Assembly: GCA_937981515.1 (NCBI GenBank)
Contig: CALJNY010000010.1
Span: 1 to 5,506, forward strand
Length of the DNA: 5,506 nt
Reading direction: 5' to 3'
From: an uncultured Collinsella sp.
Lineage (GTDB): Bacteria > Actinomycetota > Coriobacteriia > Coriobacteriales > Coriobacteriaceae
Part shown: in pieces, positions 1 to 5,506 of the stretch
How the letters are laid out: every line of letters begins with the position of its first letter
How positions within the stretch are numbered: position 1 is the first letter of the stretch
Translations under genes and position numbers: made by a program
The notes under the pieces: generated by a model
Databases searched by the model: none
Told to the model about the DNA's origin: nothing
Seen by the model: the letters and a program-made list of their open reading frames with translations, nothing else

Positions 1-6
1 CTATAA

Positions 7-48
7 GAACGTCCCCAACGACTAGTCAAAAATGAGCCATGTGTCCCA
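7..48. repeat. Possible short intergenic repeat (REP-like) segment
   Basis: This intergenic stretch carries an 8-base perfect palindrome GACTAGTC (20-27) flanked by two similar boxes in the same orientation, ACGTCCCCAA (10-19) and GTGTCCCAGT (41-50). On the minus strand it reads with a GTTGGGGACGTTCTT core. Cores of the form GGGGACGTTCTT next to an ACTAGTC or ACCAGTC box are reminiscent of short dispersed repeats associated with REP-type (IS200-like) transposases. That resemblance is from memory, and only one copy is visible here, so repeat status cannot be shown from this window. It could equally be the tail of an upstream gene's untranslated region. Confidence 0.25.
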
Positions 49-99
49 GTTGTGTAGACTCGTTGAGCCGTCTGGGTATCGTGAAAGATCGCGCGCTCG

Positions 100-137
100 C
101 CCATCATCAAAAGTGACACACGCTACCAGTTGATGGG
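100..137 (+). promoter_or_regulatory. Leader inverted repeat overlapping the ribosome binding site of the DUF4428 gene
   Basis: CCCATCA (100-106) can pair with TGATGGG (131-137), giving a 7-bp stem with a 24-base loop. In another register CATCAA (105-110) pairs with TTGATG (130-135). The right arm of the 7-bp form covers the first three bases of the Shine-Dalgarno GGGAGG (135-140), so the fold could limit ribosome access. The stem is short and the loop long, so stability is modest. No riboswitch family is recognised, and no convincing sigma-70 -35/-10 pair is seen in 1-99. Confidence 0.25.
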
Positions 138-145
138 AGGCAGCT

Positions 146-883
146 ATGGGCTTCTTTGACAAGATGTTCGAGAAGAAAGAGTGCGCGATTTGCGGTACCG
201 AGCTGGGACTTTTGGGAAAGACCAAGATTAGCGAAGGTTACCTGTGCAAAGAGTGTGCCGGTAAGCTCTCCCCCTACTTCCACGGCTATCGCTCCAGCAC
301 CGCGGACGATATCCGCGAGCAACTCGCCTACCGCGAGGCCAATGCCGAGCGCCTGGCCTCGTTCAACCCCACGCGCACGCTGTCTGCCGGGCGCACCAAC
401 ATCATGCTCGACGAAGACGCGGGTCTGCTGATCATTACCTCGCAGAGCCGCTGGCGCGACGCCAATCCCGACATCATCGAGTTCTCACAGGTACTCGGCT
501 GCGATATGGATATCGACGAGCATCGCACCGAGATCTATCGCGAGACCAAAGATGGCGAGCGCGAGAGCTACAACCCGCCGCGCTACGACCTGGATTACGA
601 CTTTAACCTGACCATTCACGTCAACACGCCGTACTTTACCGAGATCAACCTGCGCGTGAACGACTCCACCATCGATCAGCGCGGTTCCATCGAATACCGC
701 GAGGCCAAGCGCCAGGCAACCGAAGTTCGTGACGCCTTGGTGCAGCTGCGCCAGGAAACGCGCGACAGCGTCGTGGCCGCCAAGGCTCCCAAGACCGCGG
801 TCACCTGCCCCTTCTGCGGAGCCACCACCATTCCCGATGCCAGTGGGCGCTGCGAATACTGCGGCGGCGCCATCGGCGCATAG
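146..883 (+). CDS. DUF4428-type protein with N- and C-terminal zinc-binding motifs
   Basis: A 245-residue soluble protein with no signal peptide or membrane helix. Residues 1-45 match the DUF4428 pattern: an MGFFDKMFEKK start, then CAIC (C13, C16) and CKEC (C34, C37), with GLLGKTKI between and KLSPYF after. This four-cysteine zinc module opens many small Firmicutes and actinobacterial proteins. Residues 46-72 form a charged helix. Residues about 85-175 are rich in alternating hydrophobic residues and look like a beta domain, possibly PH-like; that is inference. Residues 185-210 form a second charged helix. The C-terminus carries a zinc ribbon, CPFC (C221, C224) and CEYC (C236, C239). The ATG at 146 is supported by GGGAGG at 135-140 with a 5-base spacer. 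The gene lies 24 bases before the next zinc-ribbon gene, so they are probably co-transcribed. Its molecular function is unknown; the cysteine sites suggest binding to protein or nucleic acid, not catalysis. Confidence 0.9.
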   Translation: MGFFDKMFEKKECAICGTELGLLGKTKISEGYLCKECAGKLSPYFHGYRSSTADDIREQLAYREANAERLASFNPTRTLSAGRTNIMLDEDAGLLIITSQSRWRDANPDIIEFSQVLGCDMDIDEHRTEIYRETKDGERESYNPPRYDLDYDFNLTIHVNTPYFTEINLRVNDSTIDQRGSIEYREAKRQATEVRDALVQLRQETRDSVVAAKAPKTAVTCPFCGATTIPDASGRCEYCGGAIGA

Positions 884-907
884 CCTCCGGCACGGAAAGG
901 ACCGATC

Positions 908-2230
908 ATGGCCTTCGAGAGCGTCAACTATCAGTGCCCTGCGTGTGGCGGCCCCCTTCACTTTGCCAGTGCCGAGCAAAAGCTCGTCTGCGACTACTGC
1001 GATTCGCGTTTTGAAGTCGAAGAGGTCGAGGCCCTCTATCGCGAGCGCCAGGACAAGGCAGACGCCAAAGCCGACGCCGCAACAGCGGCGCCCAGCCCCG
1101 CCGCCGACAGCGCGGTGCAGGAGCTCGCCCAAAACGCCGGCTATATCTGCTCGTCGTGCGGCGCCGAGTTAATTTCGGACGGCACCGTCGCCGTCACCAC
1201 CTGTCCGTACTGCGGCAACCCCGCCGTGGCACCCGGCCAGCTCTCGGGAGATTTCTCGCCCGATCTGGTGATTCCGTTTAAGCTCGGGCGCGACGATGTC
1301 ATGGCCGCGCTCAAGGAACACTACAAGGGCAAGGTCCTGCTGCCCAAGAGCTTTGTCACCGGCAACCACATCGACGAGGTCCAAGGTGTCTACGTGCCGT
1401 TTTGGCTCTACGGCGCCCGCGTTGACGGCGAAGTGTGCTTTGATGCGACCAACGAGACCGTGACTGAGGAATCCGATCGCACCGTCACGACCACCGACCA
1501 CTACGACGCCTACCGTAAGGGCAATATCTCGTTTGAGCGCGTGCCCGTCGACGGATCGTCCAAGATGCCCGACGGCCATATGGACGCCATCGAGCCGTTT
1601 GACTACGACGCGCTGCGCCCGTTTTCGGTCGCGTATATGCCCGGCTACATCGCCAACCGCTACGACGAGGATTGCGAAACCTGCAAGGCGCGCGCCGAGC
1701 GTCGTATGGAGGAGAGCACGATCTCGGCCCTGCGCGAGACTGTTGTCGACGAATATGACGATGCCACGGTCGAAAGCAAGCAGCTCGACTACACCTGGGA
1801 AGACAGCGACTACGCCCTGTTCCCCGTCTGGATGCTCTCCACCTCGTGGAACGGCAAGAGCTACCTGTTTGCCATGAACGGCCAGACCGGTCGCATGGTC
1901 GGCGAGCTCCCCTGCTCCAAGCCCAAGCTCGCCATCGCCTCGGTGCTGTTCTTTGTAATCGGGTTTGTCCTCTCCCAGATTCTCTTTATGGGTGGGAATG
2001 CCTTCGATCCGGATTACCTCACCTTTGATGTCGGGGGCATTCTCATCAACATCGTTGCGCCGCTGATCATCGTAATCATCGCAGACGTGCTGCTGGTGGG
2101 CCAGCTCAAGACAGCCAACGAGGCCACCCACGCCGATTACTACTGCGGAGACCTCGACCTGACCGAGAAGCACGACACCTTCAGCCACACCGAGACCACC
2201 GTTGTCATGAAGGACAGCAAGGACGATTAG
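908..2230 (+). CDS. TFIIB-type zinc-ribbon membrane protein, YdjG-like
   Basis: A 440-residue protein with two N-terminal zinc ribbons: C10, C13, C28, C31 and C81, C84, C99, C102. An Ala/Asp/Lys-rich linker (about 48-72) separates them. The large middle domain (about 115-335) has the motifs VYVPFWLYGA (161-170), a region with FERVPVDGSSKM (209-220), and YALFPVWML (302-310) followed by FAMNGQTGRMVG (321-332). These are typical of a family usually annotated as TFIIB-type zinc ribbon-containing protein, often mislabelled as PriA or a helicase; no helicase motifs are present. Two hydrophobic helices follow, about 341-360 and 376-396, leaving both ends on the same side, presumably the cytoplasm, with a short external loop. 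The architecture resembles B. subtilis YdjG, which works with YdjH and YdjI in membrane targeting of PspA. The start is supported by GGAAAGGA (894-901). The next gene encodes an SPFH protein, as expected for a YdjG/YdjI pair. Zinc binding and membrane location are inferred. Confidence 0.9.
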   Translation: MAFESVNYQCPACGGPLHFASAEQKLVCDYCDSRFEVEEVEALYRERQDKADAKADAATAAPSPAADSAVQELAQNAGYICSSCGAELISDGTVAVTTCPYCGNPAVAPGQLSGDFSPDLVIPFKLGRDDVMAALKEHYKGKVLLPKSFVTGNHIDEVQGVYVPFWLYGARVDGEVCFDATNETVTEESDRTVTTTDHYDAYRKGNISFERVPVDGSSKMPDGHMDAIEPFDYDALRPFSVAYMPGYIANRYDEDCETCKARAERRMEESTISALRETVVDEYDDATVESKQLDYTWEDSDYALFPVWMLSTSWNGKSYLFAMNGQTGRMVGELPCSKPKLAIASVLFFVIGFVLSQILFMGGNAFDPDYLTFDVGGILINIVAPLIIVIIADVLLVGQLKTANEATHADYYCGDLDLTEKHDTFSHTETTVVMKDSKDD

Positions 2231-2278
2231 CCATTCTGACCAATACCACCCGGCCTTTGACGAGAAAGGAAGATCACC

Positions 2279-3520
2279 ATGGGACTCTTGAAAGCTGGAT
2301 TGGGTGCTGCCGGCGGCGTCATGGCCGACCAGTGGAAGGAATTTATCTATTGCGAATCGATGCCCGCTGACGTCTTGGCCTGCAAGGGCAGCAAGCGCAC
2401 CGGCGGCCGCAGCTCCAACACACGCGGCGAGGACAACGTCATCTCCAACGGCTCCGTCATCGCCGTCAACGACGGCCAGGGCATGCTCGTGGTGCAAAAC
2501 GGCAAGATCATCGAGGTCGCGCTGGAGCCTGGCGAGTTCGTCTTCGACACCGGCAGCGAGCCGAGCGTCTTTAGCGGCAATCTGGGCGACTCCATCAAGG
2601 AAACGTTCGCCAATATCGGCAGCCGTTTTACCTTTGGCGGCGATGCAGGCAAGGACCAGCGCGTCTACTTTATCAACACCAAGGAGATCATCGGCAACAA
2701 GTACGGCACCGCCTCGCCTGTGCCCTTCCGCGTGGTCGATAACAACATTGGCCTGGATGTCGACATCTCCGTTCGCTGCAACGGCGAGTATTCGTACCGC
2801 ATCACCAACCCGCTGCTGTTCTACACCAACGTGTGCGGCAACGTGACCGATAGCTACACGCGCGATAAGATCGACAGCCAGCTTAAGTCCGAGCTGCTCA
2901 CCGCCCTGCAGCCCGCCTTTGCCAAGATCTCGGAGATGGGCATCCGCTACAGTGCCATCCCCGGCCACACCACCGAGCTCGCCCGCGCGCTCAACGAGGT
3001 CCTCTCCGCCGACTGGCGCGACCTGCGTGGTGTCGAGATCGTGAGCTTTGGTGTTAACTCCATCGCCGCCTCGCAAGAAGACGAGCAGATGATCAAGGAC
3101 CTGCAGAAGGCCGCGGTCATGCGCGATCCCACCATGGCAGCCGCCAACATCGCCAGCGCCCAGAGCGATGCGATGCGCGCAGCAGCCGCCAACCCCAACG
3201 GCGCGATGGCAGGCTTCATGGGCATGGGCATGGCGGGCGGCATGGGCGGCATGAACGCCAGCCAGCTGTTCGCCGCCGGCCAGGCACAGCAGCAAGCTGC
3301 CCCACAGCCGACTCCGACACCCGCCCCCACACCGGCTCCTGTCGCTGCCCCCGCGGCCGGCACGTGGACCTGCAGTTGCGGTGCCACCAACACCGGCAAG
3401 TTCTGCCCCGAGTGTGGCAGTCCCGCACCCGCCCCGGCACCGACCAAGTGGTTCTGCCCCAACTGCGGCAGCGAAAACGGCGGCAAGTTCTGCAGCAACT
3501 GCGGAACGCCCAGGCCCTAG
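2279..3520 (+). CDS. SPFH-domain protein with two C-terminal zinc ribbons, YdjI-like
   Basis: A 413-residue protein of the SPFH (stomatin/prohibitin/flotillin/HflK-C) superfamily, in the subfamily sometimes labelled virion core protein. The N-terminus is a Gly/Ala-rich, possibly amphipathic helix ending in ADQWKEFIYCESMP (16-29), a family signature. The SPFH region covers about 50-265, with EDNVISNGSVIAVNDGQG (51-68), EPSVFSGNLG (94-103), DQRVYFINTKEIIGNKYGT (126-144), PVPFRVVDNNIGLDVDISVR (147-166) and LQPAFAKISEMGIRYSAIP (210-228). A short helix (about 265-305) replaces the long flotillin coiled coil. A Met/Gly-rich patch (310-326) and a Pro-rich linker (343-359) follow. Two zinc ribbons close the protein: C365, C367, C376, C379 (first knuckle CxC) and C393, C396, C405, C408. 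There is no transmembrane helix, so it is probably a peripheral inner-face scaffold. The start is supported by AAAGGAAGA (2265-2273). In B. subtilis YdjI functions with YdjG and YdjH in PspA localisation; a similar role here is inference. Confidence 0.93.
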   Translation: MGLLKAGLGAAGGVMADQWKEFIYCESMPADVLACKGSKRTGGRSSNTRGEDNVISNGSVIAVNDGQGMLVVQNGKIIEVALEPGEFVFDTGSEPSVFSGNLGDSIKETFANIGSRFTFGGDAGKDQRVYFINTKEIIGNKYGTASPVPFRVVDNNIGLDVDISVRCNGEYSYRITNPLLFYTNVCGNVTDSYTRDKIDSQLKSELLTALQPAFAKISEMGIRYSAIPGHTTELARALNEVLSADWRDLRGVEIVSFGVNSIAASQEDEQMIKDLQKAAVMRDPTMAAANIASAQSDAMRAAAANPNGAMAGFMGMGMAGGMGGMNASQLFAAGQAQQQAAPQPTPTPAPTPAPVAAPAAGTWTCSCGATNTGKFCPECGSPAPAPAPTKWFCPNCGSENGGKFCSNCGTPRP

Positions 3521-3538
3521 CCCCTCTACCTGGTAATT

Positions 3539-3562
3539 GGCGGGGAGGTCCGCCACCCCCGC
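3539..3562 (+). terminator. GC-rich hairpin between the SPFH and lipoprotein genes, possible weak terminator or attenuator
   Basis: Two mutually exclusive folds exist: GGCGG (3539-3543) with CCGCC (3550-3554) over a 6-base loop, or GCGGGG (3540-3545) with CCCCGC (3557-3562) over an 11-base loop. The downstream bases (ATTTGCTTCT) contain scattered Ts but no clean run. It may lower, not stop, transcription into the lipoprotein gene, or mark an mRNA processing or stability point. No clear promoter is seen in this 81-base gap. Confidence 0.3.
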
Positions 3563-3601
3563 ATTTGCTTCTATGGGTTTCGTTCGATAAAGGAGGACAC
3601 C

Positions 3602-4444
3602 ATGAAGACAACGTTCAAAAAGTCCGTACTCGCATTTCTGACATGCGTCCTGGCGCTCGCCTTTGCCCTGACGGGCTGCAGCGGCGGCGGCAAAGACCCC
3701 AAGGCCAACTTCGTCGGCAGCTGGCAGTACTCGGGTGGAACCTTGGACGGCGAAGAGCTCACCGATGAGTACATGGATATGCTCAAGGAGTGGGGCCTCA
3801 ACTGTATCCTGATCCTCGACGAAGACGGCACGGGCGTCCTCGACATGCTCCTTGAGGTCGCCGACCTGAAATGGGAGGCCAAGGACGCCACCACCGTAAC
3901 GATTACCGCCGAAGATGAGTCGCACGACCTGAAGCTCAAGGACGACAAGCTCGTCCTCGAGGTGGATGGCGACAAGCTTATCTTTACGAAGTCCGACAAG
4001 GATCTGTCCGGTACGGTGAAGAAGGATCGCGAGAACGCCGAGAAGGAAGAAGAGATCGATGAGGCCGTCGAAGACGACGACGTCCAGAGCATCGAAATCT
4101 CCCCCGCCGTCACCGTCGCCGATGACGACCTGTGCACCATCACCATCACCGAGAAGTTCAAGGACGACTGGGGCGACATCGGCTTTGTCGTCAACATCAC
4201 CAACAAGAGCGACAAGGACCTGACCTTCTACGCTCCTTCCGGCAAGACCAACGTCAACGGCACCATGAAGGACCCCTGGTTCTCGGCTCACCTGATGCCC
4301 GGCACCAACGCCACCGAGGAATTCACGTTCTCGAACGGCGAGCTTGACAGCCTTGACGACCTGGTCAACACGACCATCGGCATCGACGCCTATCTGACCG
4401 ATTCCTACGAGGACGTCGCCTCCTACAGCGCAACCATCGCGTAA
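3602..4444 (+). CDS. Secreted lipoprotein with lipocalin-like and Ig-like halves
   Basis: A 280-residue predicted lipoprotein. The signal peptide has a basic start (K2, K6, K7), a hydrophobic core (8-22) and the lipobox LTGC (23-26), so C26 would be lipidated after signal peptidase II cleavage. A SGGGKD tether follows. Residues about 36-130 hold a beta-rich domain beginning FVGSWQYSGG, with DEDGTGVLDM (73-82) and a repeating strand pattern ending KLIFTK; this resembles small lipocalin-like domains common in lipoproteins of gut Firmicutes and actinobacteria. A highly charged linker (139-160, rich in K, E and D) leads to a second beta domain (about 163-280) of Ig-like or DUF4352-like character, including FVVNITNKSDKDLTFY (195-210). 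The start is supported by the strongest ribosome site in the window, AAAGGAGG (3589-3596). It follows the SPFH gene by 81 bases and ends before a strong terminator, so it is the probable last gene of the unit. Ligand and role are unknown. Confidence 0.9.
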   Translation: MKTTFKKSVLAFLTCVLALAFALTGCSGGGKDPKANFVGSWQYSGGTLDGEELTDEYMDMLKEWGLNCILILDEDGTGVLDMLLEVADLKWEAKDATTVTITAEDESHDLKLKDDKLVLEVDGDKLIFTKSDKDLSGTVKKDRENAEKEEEIDEAVEDDDVQSIEISPAVTVADDDLCTITITEKFKDDWGDIGFVVNITNKSDKDLTFYAPSGKTNVNGTMKDPWFSAHLMPGTNATEEFTFSNGELDSLDDLVNTTIGIDAYLTDSYEDVASYSATIA

Positions 4445-4461
4445 CGGCAGACCACGACAGC

Positions 4462-4485
4462 CGCGGATTGGCGGACGCATCCGCG
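4462..4485 (+). other. Hairpin just upstream of the terminator
   Basis: CGCGGAT (4462-4468) pairs with ATCCGCG (4479-4485) around a 10-base loop; a nested alternative is GCGGA (4471-4475) with TCCGC (4480-4484) and a CGCA tetraloop. It has no T-run of its own. It may simply protect the 3' end of the transcript or be part of a tandem terminator structure. Confidence 0.3.
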
Positions 4486-4494
4486 CACACCAGA

Positions 4495-4533
4495 CGGGGC
4501 CGCAGGAGTTAATCCTGCGGCCCCGCCGTTTTT
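4495..4533 (+). terminator. Strong intrinsic terminator of the plus-strand block
   Basis: A perfect 13-bp stem pairs CGGGGCCGCAGGA (4495-4507) with TCCTGCGGCCCCG (4513-4525) around the loop GTTAA. After CCG comes TTTTT (4529-4533). It sits 50 bases past the lipoprotein stop codon. The stem is symmetric, so it could also stop transcripts arriving from the minus-strand regulator gene, but on that strand no T-run follows the stem, so termination there would be less efficient. Confidence 0.92.
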
Positions 4534-4553
4534 ATGCCGATGCGCGACGAGCT

Positions 4554-5174
4554 TTAGCGCTCCATATTGGGGACGATGCTGCCCTCGGTCACCGCATGCA
4601 CGGCAAGACGCATGATGTTGTCGTAGCCGGTCTTGCTCAGGATCTCCGAGATGCGACGCTTGATGGTGCCCTCGCTCATAAACAGCTCGGCCGCGATCTC
4701 GCGACGGCTTTTGCCCTCGCAGGCAAGGCGCAAAATCGATAGCTCGACATCGTCGAGGGCCGCCGTGCCCGAGAAAATGCTCTCGGGTGGTTTGGGAAAC
4801 GTGCAATAGCCCGCCAGCGTGGAGCGCATCACGGCGAACAGCTCGTCGATACCGACGTTCTTGTACACAAAGCTATCGACGCCCGCCTCGCGGGCCTGAT
4901 CGACAAAGGTGATCTCGGGCATGCCGGTCATGATAATGATGCGACACTCGGGCAGCTGCTCCTTGATGCGCGCCGCCGCCACGATGCCGTTGGAATCATG
5001 CTCGGTGCATACGTCCATCAGTATCATGTCCGGACGCTCCTTGAGCGCGACACCCAAGGCCTCGGAGGCATCGGCGATGGCGGAAACAACGGTCATATCG
5101 GGCTGATCGCCAACGGAGCGCGCCAGGCTCTCGCGCAGAATGGCCTGGTCTTCGACTATAAGGACGCGAATCAT
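4554..5174 (-). CDS. NarL/LuxR-family response regulator
   Basis: A 206-residue DNA-binding response regulator. The receiver domain (1-120) has the acidic pair E8/D9, phosphoacceptor D54 in ILMDV, the switch residue T83 in IMTG and conserved K105 in VYKN, so all phosphotransfer residues are intact. A linker (about 121-140) leads to a LuxR-type helix-turn-helix (about 140-196) with ILRLACEGKSRREIAAELFM and the recognition helix beginning SEGTIKRRISEIL. The usual GTVKNH of this helix is GTIKRR here, so its target sequence may differ from standard family members. The start at 5174 is supported by GGAGGAG (5187-5181 on the minus strand, 6-base spacer) and by a 4-base ATGA overlap with the kinase stop codon, indicating translational coupling. 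The partner is the adjacent histidine kinase; target genes cannot be read from the sequence. Confidence 0.95.
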   Translation of the reverse strand: MIRVLIVEDQAILRESLARSVGDQPDMTVVSAIADASEALGVALKERPDMILMDVCTEHDSNGIVAAARIKEQLPECRIIIMTGMPEITFVDQAREAGVDSFVYKNVGIDELFAVMRSTLAGYCTFPKPPESIFSGTAALDDVELSILRLACEGKSRREIAAELFMSEGTIKRRISEILSKTGYDNIMRLAVHAVTEGSIVPNMER

Positions 5175-5506
5175 GAGCTTCTCCTCCGAACAGCAGCGTT
5201 GGGCGTAAGCGGAATGGATACCGTAAGCGTAAAGGGTGGGGCGGCGTGGACCTCTAGGCTGCCACCCAGATCTTGCGCGACATGCCTCATACCTGGGATA
5301 CCCGTTCCCTCGCGATACGATACGGGGGCCGGCGCGCCGTCATTAGAGATGGTCATGCGCGCGATGTCGCATCCGTTCGACTCCTCCTGCCACAGGTGCA
5401 CATGGACCTGGTGGGCCTGCGCGTGCTTGGTGGCGTTGGTCGAGGCCTCGCGGATAATCTGCAAAAAGGCCGCCGCGACACGCGTGTCCTCGGGAAGCGA
5501 CCCCTC
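5171..5506 (-). CDS. Sensor histidine kinase, NarL-family type (C-terminal ATPase part, cut by the window edge)
   Basis: Only the last 111 residues are inside the window; the frame stays open to position 5506, so the start, sensor region and phosphoacceptor His lie outside. A TTG at 5464 is an internal Leu codon of the N-box helix and not a start. The visible part is the HATPase_c domain: N-box IIREASTNATKHAQA, G1-box ISNDGAP and G2-box EGTGIPGMRHVAQDLGG followed by a final beta strand. The N-box form and the GMRHVAQDLGG segment are typical of HisKA_3/NarX-DesK-like kinases that pair with LuxR-type regulators, as here. The G1 motif reads N-D-G where many kinases have D-N-G or D-D-G; this variant is seen in related kinases and does not by itself imply inactivity. 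The stop codon TGA overlaps the regulator's ATG. The stimulus is unknown. Confidence 0.93.
   Translation of the reverse strand, partial: EGSLPEDTRVAAAFLQIIREASTNATKHAQAHQVHVHLWQEESNGCDIARMTISNDGAPAPVSYREGTGIPGMRHVAQDLGGSLEVHAAPPFTLTVSIPLTPNAAVRRRSS

Noticed and set aside
50..90. Possible sigma-70 promoter elements (TTGAGC at 63-68, TAGACT at 55-60)
   Set aside because: No -35 and -10 pair with acceptable spacing and match could be assembled, so no promoter is claimed.
908..2230. Helicase or PriA-like replication function for the zinc-ribbon protein
   Set aside because: Databases often give this family such names because of its zinc ribbons, but no Walker A/B or other helicase motifs are visible and the protein ends in two membrane helices.
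4132..4347. A short plus-strand frame starting with Met and five His residues
   Set aside because: It is an out-of-frame reading of ACC-ATC repeats encoding Thr-Ile within the lipoprotein's second domain; it starts at a GTG without a ribosome site and is not a tag or a metal-binding gene.
1169..4480. A 1103-codon open frame on the minus strand across three plus-strand genes
   Set aside because: It lies in exact codon register opposite the three genes, which all share one frame. Its stops would need TTA, CTA or TCA sense codons, which are avoided in this GC-rich genome; it ends exactly at the one TTA codon. It also runs through two intergenic gaps, and its Val/Gly/Ala/Asp-rich product is the usual antisense artefact.
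5171..5464. A complete small 97-residue kinase-like protein starting at TTG 5464
   Set aside because: The same frame stays open to the window edge and encodes the residues expected just before the N-box, so this is the tail of a full histidine kinase gene and not a stand-alone ATPase.
1..5506. CRISPR arrays, tRNA or rRNA genes, transposase genes, or phage genes
   Set aside because: No regularly spaced repeats, cloverleaf-like sequences, transposase motifs or phage structural genes were seen; the virion core label sometimes given to the SPFH family does not indicate phage origin.

Overview
This GC-rich window (abundant GCC, GGC and CTC codons; TTA, CTA and TCA almost absent) looks like chromosomal DNA of a gut-type Coriobacteriia actinobacterium, most likely Collinsella or a close relative. 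That assignment is an inference from codon use and from the style of the protein families; no rRNA or marker gene is present.

Positions 1-145 are non-coding and hold a possible short repeat-like segment (about 7-48) and the leader of the first gene, which contains a small inverted repeat overlapping the ribosome binding site. From 146 to 4444, four genes run on the plus strand with gaps of 24, 48 and 81 bases, each with a good Shine-Dalgarno sequence: (1) a DUF4428-type protein with zinc-binding cysteines at both ends; (2) a protein with two TFIIB-type zinc ribbons and two C-terminal membrane helices; (3) an SPFH-domain protein of the YdjI-like type with two C-terminal zinc ribbons; (4) a secreted lipoprotein with a lipocalin-like first half and an Ig-like second half. 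A strong intrinsic terminator (4495-4533) closes this block.

From the right edge, on the minus strand and convergent with the block, lies the end of a NarL-family sensor histidine kinase (cut by the window edge) and its LuxR/NarL-type response regulator, coupled by an ATGA overlap.

The main point of interest is the plus-strand block. Genes 2 and 3 resemble YdjG and YdjI of Bacillus subtilis, which are encoded with PspA and YdjH and help target PspA to the membrane. Here the pair occurs without PspA or a TPM-domain YdjH-like protein in the window, and with a DUF4428 zinc protein upstream and a lipoprotein downstream. A reasonable but untested reading is a membrane-surface or envelope-stress assembly: a membrane-anchored zinc-ribbon protein, an SPFH scaffold and a soluble zinc-ribbon protein inside the cell, with a lipoprotein outside. 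The adjacent two-component system might respond to similar signals, but nothing in the sequence links it to the block.
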